DNA of 6,354 nucleotides, taken from CALEUX01 sp037439945 (GTDB taxonomy: Bacteria > Bacteroidota > Bacteroidia > Bacteroidales > Marinilabiliaceae). The notes below the pieces were generated by a model that did not search any database, was not told where the DNA came from, and was given only the letters and a program-made list of their open reading frames with translations. Below are positions 1 through 5,699 of the stretch, piece by piece (positions within the stretch are counted from its first letter, which is position 1; every line of letters begins with the position of its first letter). The position numbers were made by a program, and so were the translations under genes. The stretch spans positions 1-6,354 of the forward strand of contig JBBIVA010000155.1 in the NCBI GenBank assembly GCA_037439945.1. The letters run 5' to 3'.

Positions 1-84
1 ACTTTATGTTAACATATTTAGCGGTTCAATTTATGATTTAGGATTAACCTAATTACTTTACCTCTCTAAATAAAAATGGTTTGT

Positions 85-372
85 ATGGCTTCAAATAAAG
101 ATATAGAAAACATTGTTAAAGGTGCTTTGCTTGGTGTGGGTTTGGGCTATGTTTTTAGTGGCCGTAAAGATGCCGCCTTACTTTCGGCAATGGCCGAGGC
201 TATTATTGGCGTAGGGGTTGAAGGTATTGAAAAAGCAAAAAAGGCAAATATCCCAATTGTAACCGTTGAAAATGGCTGACTTGTTGAAATTTCGCCAAAT
301 GGAGAAAAAAAGAAAATTGAAAAACTTAAAACCATTAACAAAAAAAATCTTCCACAGCAGTTTAAAATCTAA
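85..372 (+). pseudogene. small glycine-rich hypothetical protein, interrupted by in-frame TGA
   Basis: From ATG 85 the frame reads a 64-residue peptide (MASNKDIENIVKG...) ending at TGA 277-279. An ATG at 76 is also possible, but the MASNKDIEN start looks more natural. If the TGA is read through, the same frame stays open to TAA 370-372 and gives about 31 more residues rich in Lys and Pro (LVEISPNG then KPLTKK and ending QQFKI). The junction 'ENG-stop-LVEISPNGEKK' reads like one continuous protein of about 95 residues, so I infer a nonsense mutation. The N-terminal half has a hydrophobic Gly/Ala-rich stretch (GALLGVGLGYVF, then AEAIIGVGVEG) resembling a glycine-zipper or short membrane-associated segment. 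The full-length stop lies one base before the start of the zeta-like kinase remnant, so the two were probably one operon. The function is unknown; an antitoxin or accessory role to the kinase is only suggested by position. Confidence 0.5.
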
Positions 373-373
373 A

Positions 374-905
374 ATGTTAACCAAGCGACTAAGGATTATT
401 GCCGACCCCAATGGTTCAGGTAAAACCACCCTGATAGAACGGATTAAAAACAATGTTCATTTAGGTGTTTTTATAAATGCTGATGAAATTGAAAGCATTA
501 TCAAAAAAACTACGAAACTTTCATTTTCAGCTTATTAAAGTTACCGCCACCAACAAGGAATTTTTAGATTTCACAAAACAAAACGGCTTTTCATCCCTTG
601 CTAATATAAATTCTAAAACAATACTTGTTTTAAATAACGAATTACACTTAAAAAATATTGATTCGTATATTACTTCTGATATTGCGGCATTTTTAAGATA
701 TAATTACTTCAAGCTGGTGAATCGTTTTCGTTTGAAACCGTTATGAGCCACAAAAGTAAAATTGAGTTTATTCAGCAAGCAAAAAAAACAGGGATATAGA
801 ATTTACCTTTATTTTATTAGCACAGAACACCCAAGCATTAATATAAACAGGATGCAAATACGTGTTTCTTCAAATTCTTCCTTTAGTAAAAATATTGATT
901 TGTAA
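374..905 (+). pseudogene. zeta-toxin-like P-loop kinase remnant, frameshifted and 3'-truncated
   Basis: ATG 374 opens MLTKRLRIIADPNGSGKTT, a start typical of zeta-toxin-like ATPases/kinases, with Walker A (PNGSGKTT) at about residues 12-19; the usual Gly before PNG is Asp here. INADEIE follows, also typical. The reading then breaks three times. The first frame stops at TAA 536-538, and coherent sequence continues in another frame from about 528 (QLIKVTATNKEFLDF...IDSYITSDIAAFLRY). At about 711-713 it moves to AGESFSFETVMSHKSKIEF. After an A8 run at 781-788 it moves again to GYRIYLYFISTEHPSININR. The recognisable family sequence ends near 866 (MQIRV), and a short non-homologous tail runs to TAA 903-905. 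The C-terminal part of the kinase is absent. Known zeta toxins phosphorylate UDP-N-acetylglucosamine, but chromosomal relatives are poorly characterised. This copy cannot make an intact protein. Confidence 0.7.
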
Positions 906-1165
906 ACCCGTGTTCTTTCCTGCTGAATTAGTTCGTTTATTCCGGCATCTTTAACCGTTTGCCGGGCAGGGTTAAAATCCTTTTTTAAACACTTTAGGCC
1001 GGTACTGTATAAAATATGGCCTTTTACACCTTCCTGTTTTATTCGTAGGTATAAGGTTACTGTATGTTTGTTTGTGCATTTGCGGGCCAATATACGCACA
1101 TAAAACCGGCTGCCTTTCATGGCCTTAGTGGTTTTTTTGAAATGTAAAAATGTAGTTCGTGGCAC
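866..1165 (-). pseudogene. tyrosine recombinase/integrase, N-terminal arm-binding domain fragment
   Basis: On the minus strand a frame opens at GTG 1165-1163, or more plausibly at ATG 1120-1118 (MKGSRFYVRILARK). It reads a basic fragment with VTLYLRIKQEGVKG, then YSTGLKCLKKDFNPARQTVKDAGINELIQQE and a helical RVYKSIFLLKEEF segment. This pattern (short beta strands, 'STG.K....FNP..Q.VK', then a helix) is that of the Arm-DNA-binding domain at the N-terminus of Bacteroidota phage/conjugative-element integrases. The core-binding domain and the catalytic domain with its R-H-R-Y residues are missing. After about codon 100 the frame only reads antisense of the zeta-like remnant (RICILFILMLG) and stops at 809. 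Intact relatives are around 400 residues, so this is roughly a quarter of a gene. It is a relic of an integrative element and cannot catalyse recombination. Confidence 0.65.
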
Positions 1166-1172
1166 TTATATT

Positions 1173-1207
1173 TCATTTTCGCATTTTTTTAAAGGCTGCG
1201 AAAATGA
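1173..1207. repeat. 11-bp perfect inverted repeat upstream of integrase remnant
   Basis: TCATTTTCGCA (1173-1183) and TGCGAAAATGA (1197-1207) are exact reverse complements with a 13-nt spacer of mostly T followed by AAAGGC. The repeat lies 7 to 50 bases upstream of the two possible integrase starts. It could be a regulatory site for the integrase gene, a recombinase arm or core site, or a transcript hairpin. The sequence shows only the symmetry; the role is inference. Confidence 0.5.
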
Positions 1208-1442
1208 GCATTTTTAACATCCCGGAAAACTTAAATTTGGAATAATTTTTTTAATCAAAGGGTTGTTTAAAGAGTGGTTAATTAGATTAATGGCTGTTTT
1301 AAATTTTTATTCCTGATGTAACAAATTAATACTCCTTAAAAAATTTGGGTTGAAAAAATTTATTATAAACCTGATCTTATTTAGATGCATTGTAAATAGA
1401 TGCAATTTATAACCTTGGATAAATTTTCAAATCAATATTCTT

Positions 1443-1450
1443 TATTTTTG
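1443..1450 (+). promoter_or_regulatory. candidate Bacteroidota -7 box (distal) for nfn operon
   Basis: TATTTTTG matches the TAnnTTTG -7 consensus of the Bacteroidota primary sigma factor exactly. No well-placed -33 TTTG is visible: the nearest TTG, at 1415-1417, is about 25 bases upstream, which is too far. If used, the leader would be about 130 nt and include the 1514-1539 hairpin. The match could be chance in this AT-rich stretch. Confidence 0.25.
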
Positions 1451-1502
1451 GATGATTTATTTATAATTGACCCTCATTGTTTTTATTGAAGTATTATATA
1501 GC

Positions 1503-1510
1503 CAATTTTG
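1503..1510 (+). promoter_or_regulatory. candidate -7 box (proximal) for nfn operon
   Basis: CAATTTTG differs from TAnnTTTG only at the first base. A possible -33 TTG lies at 1477-1479, but its 23-base spacer is longer than the usual 19 or so. Transcription from here would start at about 1515-1518, which would place the following inverted repeat at the very 5' end of the mRNA or across the start site. Confidence 0.25.
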
Positions 1511-1513
1511 CTG

Positions 1514-1539
1514 ATACCAGTTAACCAATAAACTGGTAT
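1514..1539 (+). repeat. 9-bp inverted repeat (hairpin or operator) before nfnA
   Basis: ATACCAGTT (1514-1522) and AACTGGTAT (1531-1539) are perfect reverse complements with an 8-nt loop, followed by a short T run (1539-1543). It ends 47 bases before the nfnA start. It may be an operator overlapping the transcription start, a 5'-UTR hairpin or a weak intrinsic terminator or attenuator. The stem is only moderately GC-rich and no + strand gene just upstream needs a terminator, so a regulatory role for nfnA is slightly favoured. Confidence 0.4.
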
Positions 1540-1586
1540 TTTTAACAATGATTTAGTGTAAATTTCTCCATCGAAAATTTAAACTG

Positions 1587-2420
1587 ATGAATAAAGTTGT
1601 AAAAAAAAGTTTTTTTTCTGAAAATGTTGTAAGCATCGAAATTGATGCGCCTCGTATAGCAAAAGCAAGAAAAGCTGGCCATTTCGTTATGGTTCGTGTG
1701 GGTAATAAAGGTGAACGGATTCCGTTAACAATTTCATCTGCTGATGTAAGCAAAGGAACAATTACCCTGGTTATCCAGAAAGTTGGGGTTACATCACGTA
1801 AACTTGCAGAACTTGAGCCTGGTGATATAATAACTGATTTAGTTGGACCCCTTGGTAAAGCTACCCATATAGAAAACGTTGGCACTATTTTGGCTTGTGG
1901 CGGTGGAGTTGGTGTGGCACCCTTATTACCCATTGTTGAAGCTCTTAAAAATGCAGGTAACAGGGTGATAACAGTGATAGGAGCCCGTAACAGGGAGCTG
2001 GTTATACTGGAAGAGCAAATAAAAGCTTATTCGGATGAAGTAATTATTATGACTGATGATGGTAGTTATGGTAATAAAGGACTTATCACTGATGGAATGG
2101 AAATGGTAATTGCAAGGGAAAAAATTTGCGAGGCTGTAATTATCGGCCCTGCTATAATGATGAAATATGCAGCCCTTACTACTAAAAAACACAATATTCC
2201 GTCAATTGCAAGTTTAAACACCATAATGGTTGATGGTACTGGGATGTGTGGAGCATGTAGGGTTACAGTGGGAGGGAAAACGCGATTTGTTTGTGTTGAT
2301 GGTCCGGAATTTGACGCTCACCAGGTAGATTTTGATGAGATGTTACTTCGTTTGAGTGGTTATAAAGAGTTAGAAAAACAGGCCGAAGAGAAATACCTTG
2401 GCGCTTCGAAAAAAAAGTAA
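1587..2420 (+). CDS. nfnA: NfnA-type FAD/NAD-binding, [2Fe-2S] subunit of ferredoxin:NADP+ oxidoreductase
   Basis: This 277-residue protein belongs to the sulfide/dihydroorotate dehydrogenase-like (PyrK/NfnA/SudB) family of cytoplasmic flavoproteins. The N-terminal FAD-binding barrel carries RIPLTIS at residues 44-50, the flavin motif. The NAD-binding half begins with ILACGGGVGVAPLLPI at about 101-116. The C-terminal iron-sulfur segment MVDGTGMCGACRV...FVCVDGPEFD places Cys221, Cys224 and Cys236 as [2Fe-2S] ligands; characterised NfnA proteins use three Cys plus an Asp, and the fourth ligand is not assigned here. In Nfn complexes this subunit takes electrons from NADH and works with NfnB to couple them to NADP+ and ferredoxin. 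Length is normal for the family. The next gene, nfnB, starts 4 bases after the stop, which supports Nfn rather than PyrK, as no pyrimidine gene is adjacent except the odd third gene. The start has no SD, usual in this phylum, and MNKVVKK fits the family start. Confidence 0.88.
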   Translation: MNKVVKKSFFSENVVSIEIDAPRIAKARKAGHFVMVRVGNKGERIPLTISSADVSKGTITLVIQKVGVTSRKLAELEPGDIITDLVGPLGKATHIENVGTILACGGGVGVAPLLPIVEALKNAGNRVITVIGARNRELVILEEQIKAYSDEVIIMTDDGSYGNKGLITDGMEMVIAREKICEAVIIGPAIMMKYAALTTKKHNIPSIASLNTIMVDGTGMCGACRVTVGGKTRFVCVDGPEFDAHQVDFDEMLLRLSGYKELEKQAEEKYLGASKKK

Positions 2421-2424
2421 TCGT

Positions 2425-3906
2425 ATGACAACTAAGGAAGATAAATTAAAAAGGGAAAGAGAAGAACCCTGGCGCGATGAAATAAGAAAATCACGAAAAA
2501 ACAAGGAAAGAACAGATATTCCACGGGTTCATATGCCTGAGGCACCTCCGTTGAACCGTCGTATTTCTTATGAGGAAGTTAACTCGGGACTTACTGTAGA
2601 ACAGGCGGTTACAGAAGCTTCAAGATGTCTTGATTGCCCTGATCCAACATGTATCTTAGGTTGCCCGGTTGAAATTAACATCCCAAAGTTTATTAAAAAC
2701 ATTGAACGTAATGAATTTCTAAAGGCAGCCCAGGTTTTAAAAGACACAAATACATTACCCGCAGTATGTGGCAGAGTATGTCCTCAGGAAAAACAGTGTG
2801 AAGCAAATTGTTTTTATCAGACAAAACTTAAAAAAGACCCGGTTGCCATTGGTTATCTTGAAAGGTTTGCCGCAGATTTTGAACAGCAAAGTGGAAAAAT
2901 ATCTGTACCTGCTGTTGAACCGCCCAATAATATTAAGGTTGCCGTAATAGGGTCGGGACCCGCAGGATTGGCATTTGCAGGCGATATGGCCAAACTTGGT
3001 TATAGTGTCATGGTATTTGAAGCACTACATGAAATTGGAGGTGTTCTTAAATATGGTATTCCGGAATTTCGGCTCCCCAATTTTGTTGTTGATGTTGAAA
3101 TTGAGAGCCTTAAAAAAATGGGTGTGGTTTTTGAATCCAATTTTATTGTTGGTAAAACAGCCACAATAGATGAATTGAGAGATGAGGGTTATAAAGGATT
3201 TTTTATTGGGAGCGGGGCTGGATTGCCACGTTTTATGAATATACCCGGTGAAAATCTTGTTGGCATTTTAAGCTCCAACGAATATCTCACCCGGGTAAAC
3301 TTAATGGGAGCTTCGCAGGATGGAAATGATACTCCGGTGGTATGTGGAAAACGGGTAGCGGTAATTGGTGGAGGTAACACTGCAATGGATTCAGTAAGAA
3401 CTTCATTACGGATTGGGGCAGAAAAAGCCATGATAATATACAGGAGATCACTTGAGGAGATGCCTGCCCGTGTGGAGGAAGTTAAGCATGCAATGGAAGA
3501 GGGTGTTGAGTTTTTAACATTATGTAACCCAGTTGAATATATTGGTGATGCCAATGGCCGTGTTAAGCAAATGCTGGTACAGAAAATGGTTTTAGGTGAA
3601 CCTGATAGCAGTGGCCGGAGATCACCCGTTCCACTGGAAGGATCAGAATATTTAATTGATGTGGATACAGTGGTTGTAAGTGTCGGGGTTTCTCCAAATC
3701 CCTTAATTCCACAGTCACTTCCCGATTTAAAGGTAAGCAGGTGGGGCACCCTGGAAGTTAACTCCGAAACTCTTCAAACCTCAATTCCCGATTTATTTGC
3801 CGGGGGTGATATAGTAAGAGGTGGTGCAACAGTAATCCTTGCTATGGGTGATGGTCGTAAAGCCGCCGCATCAATGCATCAATATTTAAGTAATAAAATA
3901 GCTTAA
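2425..3906 (+). CDS. nfnB: NfnB/GltD-type NADPH-binding, iron-sulfur flavoprotein subunit
   Basis: This 493-residue protein is the large Nfn subunit, often annotated as glutamate synthase small chain (GltA/GltD-like). After a very charged N-terminus (about residues 4-33) come two cysteine clusters for [4Fe-4S] centres: CLDCPDPTCILGCP (Cys68, 71, 76, 80) and CGRVCPQEKQCEANC (Cys115, 119, 125, 129). VAVIGSGPAG at about 172-181 binds FAD, and VAVIGGGNTAMD at about 311-322 binds NADPH. The closing GGDIVRGGATVILAMGDG (from about 460) is the conserved FAD-contacting C-terminus. In Nfn enzymes the FAD here is the site of electron bifurcation between NADP+/NADPH, ferredoxin and NAD via NfnA. No large glutamate synthase subunit is present and the partner upstream is NfnA, so a role in glutamate synthesis is unlikely. 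I chose ATG 2425, 4 bases after the nfnA stop; a TTG at 2398 in the same frame would overlap nfnA and is not preferred. Confidence 0.88.
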   Translation: MTTKEDKLKREREEPWRDEIRKSRKNKERTDIPRVHMPEAPPLNRRISYEEVNSGLTVEQAVTEASRCLDCPDPTCILGCPVEINIPKFIKNIERNEFLKAAQVLKDTNTLPAVCGRVCPQEKQCEANCFYQTKLKKDPVAIGYLERFAADFEQQSGKISVPAVEPPNNIKVAVIGSGPAGLAFAGDMAKLGYSVMVFEALHEIGGVLKYGIPEFRLPNFVVDVEIESLKKMGVVFESNFIVGKTATIDELRDEGYKGFFIGSGAGLPRFMNIPGENLVGILSSNEYLTRVNLMGASQDGNDTPVVCGKRVAVIGGGNTAMDSVRTSLRIGAEKAMIIYRRSLEEMPARVEEVKHAMEEGVEFLTLCNPVEYIGDANGRVKQMLVQKMVLGEPDSSGRRSPVPLEGSEYLIDVDTVVVSVGVSPNPLIPQSLPDLKVSRWGTLEVNSETLQTSIPDLFAGGDIVRGGATVILAMGDGRKAAASMHQYLSNKIA

Positions 3907-3918
3907 ATTTTATTAATA

Positions 3919-4911
3919 ATGGCAAATTTAACAACGCAATATATAGGCCTTGAGCTTAAAAACCCTTTAATTGTTGGAAGTTGTGGATTAACAGGGAATG
4001 CCGACTCAATAATTAAACTTGCAAATAACGGAGTTTCAGCTGTAGTTTTAAAATCCATATTTGAAGAAGAAATTCAAATGGAGTATGAAAGTACTTTTAA
4101 GAAGGAATTAGGTCATCAGGAAAATAATCTTGAATTTTTTGACTATTATGATTATCAGTTAAAAAATGATGTGTTGGAACAAACAGCCATTTTGATTTCT
4201 CAGGTAAAGGAATCAACAGATATATCGGTAATAGCAAGTATAAACTGCAAATCGGCAGGCGAATGGTATTCATATGCCCTTAAGCTCCAAGAAGCCGGAG
4301 CCGATGCAATTGAATTAAATATTTATAAAATGCCAACCCAAACCGGCGAAAATAGTGAGGATATAATTTCTGTTTACCTGGATATCGTTGAAAAAGTTAA
4401 ATCACATATTTCAATTCCAATTTCGGTTAAATTATCGCCATATTTTACCAACCTTGCCGGAATTTCAAAAAAGCTTGAGTTAGCCGGAGTAGGAGGACTT
4501 GTATTATTTAACCGGTTTTATAATCCTGATATTGATATAGATAATATGCGGGTTACATCAGGTCCGGTTTATTCAAACCAATCTGATTACGTATTACCCC
4601 TACGGTGGATATCTCTTTTATCAGAAAAAGTAAATTGCGATTTGGTTGCTTCAACAGGTATTCATACCCCAGAAAGTTTAATAAAAATGTTATTGGCTGG
4701 GGCGAAAGGGGTTCAGGTTGTATCAGCCCTATATAAAAATGGTCCCGGATACACAAAAGATTTACTTTACGGCCTGGAAAAGTGGATGAACAAGAAGGGT
4801 TTGAAATCTGTTGCAGATATTAATAAATTGGGTAAGCAAACAATGCCATCAAACCCAGAAGTTTTTGAACGGGTTCAGTTTATGAAATATTTCGGTTCGC
4901 ATTCATTATAG
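3919..4911 (+). CDS. dihydroorotate dehydrogenase-like flavoprotein, catalytic Cys loop replaced
   Basis: This 330-residue TIM-barrel protein resembles class 1 dihydroorotate dehydrogenase (PyrD). It opens with LTTQYIGLELKNPLIVGSCGLTG (the usual 'G..l.NP...aSG..' entry) and has AGADAIELN at about 126-134. ISVKLSPYFTN at about 168-178 contains the Lys that contacts FMN in DHODs. STGIHTPESLIKMLLAGAKGVQV at about 245-267 is the FMN phosphate-binding end. The catalytic segment of class 1 enzymes, ELN-x-SCPN, reads ELNIYKMP (132-139), so the catalytic Cys position is Lys137 and the substrate Asn is lost. FMN binding is therefore likely, but dihydroorotate oxidation is not. Proteins of this type are annotated as 'dihydroorotate dehydrogenase-like' and have no established reaction that I know of. 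Twelve bases separate it from nfnB, so it is very probably cotranscribed and may act with the Nfn flavoproteins. There is no SD. Confidence 0.8.
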   Translation: MANLTTQYIGLELKNPLIVGSCGLTGNADSIIKLANNGVSAVVLKSIFEEEIQMEYESTFKKELGHQENNLEFFDYYDYQLKNDVLEQTAILISQVKESTDISVIASINCKSAGEWYSYALKLQEAGADAIELNIYKMPTQTGENSEDIISVYLDIVEKVKSHISIPISVKLSPYFTNLAGISKKLELAGVGGLVLFNRFYNPDIDIDNMRVTSGPVYSNQSDYVLPLRWISLLSEKVNCDLVASTGIHTPESLIKMLLAGAKGVQVVSALYKNGPGYTKDLLYGLEKWMNKKGLKSVADINKLGKQTMPSNPEVFERVQFMKYFGSHSL

Positions 4912-5013
4912 GCAGGTAAATAATTATTTTCCACATAAATTTAATTTAAGCCCAAGCTTCATTTAACAAAAAAGGAACTTTATTAACCTGTTTTTTATTT
5001 CGAAAATATTGCC

Positions 5014-5021
5014 TACTTTTG
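5014..5021 (+). promoter_or_regulatory. Bacteroidota -7 promoter box for rpsF operon
   Basis: TACTTTTG followed by C matches the TAnnTTTG(C) consensus exactly and lies 38 bases before the rpsF ATG, implying a leader of about 30 nt. The expected -33 TTTG is not clear: the region about 20 bases upstream is a T run after CTG (4988-4996). No terminator was seen between the nfn operon and this box. Confidence 0.65.
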
Positions 5022-5058
5022 CCGCTCATTTAATTAAAAACATTTAATTTATTGTTGT

Positions 5059-5409
5059 ATGTTAAATCAGTATGAAACCGTTTTCATTTTAACTCCCGTT
5101 TTGTCTGATGCTCAGATGAAGGAAGCGGTAGAAAAGTTCCGGGGTATGATCCTGGAAAACGGAGGAGAAGTTATTCATGAGGAAAACTGGGGCCTTCGTA
5201 AACTGGCTTATCCTATCCAGAAAAAATCAACTGGTTTTTATGGAATGATTGAATTTAAAGCCGAACCAACTTTTATTGAAAAGCTGGAGGTTAATTATCG
5301 TCGTGATGAGCGTATTATCAGGTTTTTAACATTCAAACTTGACAAATATGCGGTTCAATACAGCGAAAAAAGAAAGAACGGAAACAAAAAAGAAGTAAAG
5401 GAGAAATAA
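5059..5409 (+). CDS. rpsF: 30S ribosomal protein bS6
   Basis: This 116-residue protein is the bS6 family member that pairs with bS18 on the platform of the 30S subunit. It starts MLNQYETVFILTP, the usual first beta strand. NWGLRKLAYPIQKKSTGFY at about 43-61 and RRDERIIRF at 81-89 are the conserved core. The C-terminal tail from about residue 101 is short and Lys/Glu-rich. The length is slightly greater than the globular domain, as is usual. It heads a three-gene operon with its own promoter at 5014 and no SD before its start. In Bacteroidota ribosomes bS6 is one of the proteins (with bS18 and bS21) reported to form the pocket that sequesters the anti-SD of 16S rRNA. Confidence 0.96.
   Translation: MLNQYETVFILTPVLSDAQMKEAVEKFRGMILENGGEVIHEENWGLRKLAYPIQKKSTGFYGMIEFKAEPTFIEKLEVNYRRDERIIRFLTFKLDKYAVQYSEKRKNGNKKEVKEK
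5398..5403 (+). promoter_or_regulatory. Shine-Dalgarno sequence of rpsR
   Basis: AAGGAG lies 9 bases before the rpsR ATG, inside the last codons of rpsF (Lys-Glu). It is well placed as an SD but may be a by-product of the Lys/Glu codons. Confidence 0.45.
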
Positions 5410-5412
5410 GCC

Positions 5413-5682
5413 ATGGCACAAAATCAAAGTGAAATTAGATATCTTACTCCTCCATCGGTTGAGATAAAAAAGAAAAAATATTGCCGATTTAAGAAAAATA
5501 AAATAAAATATGTGGATTATAAAGATCCAGAGTTTTTGAAAAAGTTTCTTAATGAGCAAGGTAAAATTCTTCCACGTCGCTTAACTGGTACTTCTTTAAA
5601 GTATCAACGGAAAGTAGCTCAGGCTGTTAAGAGAGCACGACACCTGGCATTGTTACCTTATGTAACCGATTTAATGAAATAA
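5413..5682 (+). CDS. rpsR: 30S ribosomal protein bS18
   Basis: This 89-residue protein is bS18, which binds 16S rRNA as a heterodimer with bS6. It carries the family signature YVDYKDPEFLKKFLNEQGKI followed by LPRRLTGTSLKYQRKVAQAVKRARHLALLPY at about 52-83. The basic N-terminal part has YCRFKKNK at about 23-30, with a single Cys24. It starts 3 bases after the rpsF stop, preceded by AAGGAG at 5398-5403. This tight spacing suggests translational coupling, which fits the equal amounts needed for the S6:S18 pair. ATG 5413 (MAQNQSEIRYLTPP) is the only sensible start. Confidence 0.96.
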   Translation: MAQNQSEIRYLTPPSVEIKKKKYCRFKKNKIKYVDYKDPEFLKKFLNEQGKILPRRLTGTSLKYQRKVAQAVKRARHLALLPYVTDLMK

Positions 5683-5685
5683 TTT

Positions 5686-5692
5686 AAGGAGG
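5686..5692 (+). promoter_or_regulatory. strong Shine-Dalgarno sequence of rplI
   Basis: AAGGAGG ends 7 bases before the rplI ATG, in the 17-base gap after rpsR. It is a near-perfect complement to the 16S anti-SD at ideal spacing. Nothing like it precedes nfnA, nfnB, the DHOD-like gene or rpsF, so it is an exception in a genome that otherwise seems not to use SDs. Confidence 0.8.
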
Positions 5693-5699
5693 AAAAGAG

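Larger units (their letters stand above)
1208..1586. other. AT-rich intergenic region without a recognisable gene
   Basis: This stretch separates the decayed accessory DNA from the nfn operon. I see no coding frame of convincing length or composition on either strand. A 13-codon + strand frame beginning at ATG 1204 (MSIFNIPENLNLE) enters it but is too short to call. The region holds a short direct repeat (TAGATGCA at 1382-1389 and 1397-1404), two candidate -7 boxes and a hairpin before nfnA, and probably carries the promoter and leader of that operon. Confidence 0.5.

Noticed and set aside
266..373. Upstream ATG (266) extending the zeta-like frame
   Set aside because: These codons overlap the better-supported reading of the small upstream gene; the family-like start is at ATG 374.
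1204..1245. 13-codon + strand ORF (MSIFNIPENLNLE)
   Set aside because: It is too short to support, and its start overlaps the inverted repeat, with no recognisable relative.
1553..1933. 126-codon minus-strand frame over nfnA
   Set aside because: It is antisense to the conserved FAD-binding half of NfnA, with low-complexity composition and no motif.
2398..2424. TTG start for nfnB giving nine extra residues
   Set aside because: It would overlap the end of nfnA in another frame; ATG 2425, 4 bases after the nfnA stop, is a better start and MTTKEDK fits the family's charged N-terminus.
3189..3749. 186-codon open frame on the minus strand inside nfnB
   Set aside because: It is antisense to the well-supported NfnB NADPH domain; the translation is rich in Ser, Thr and Pro and shows no family motif.
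5014..5058. S6:S18-binding autoregulatory leader before rpsF
   Set aside because: The motif known in other bacteria needs a structured RNA with a CCG bulge. The only CCG (5022-5024) lies at or before the predicted transcript start, and the roughly 30-nt AT-rich leader has no clear stem.
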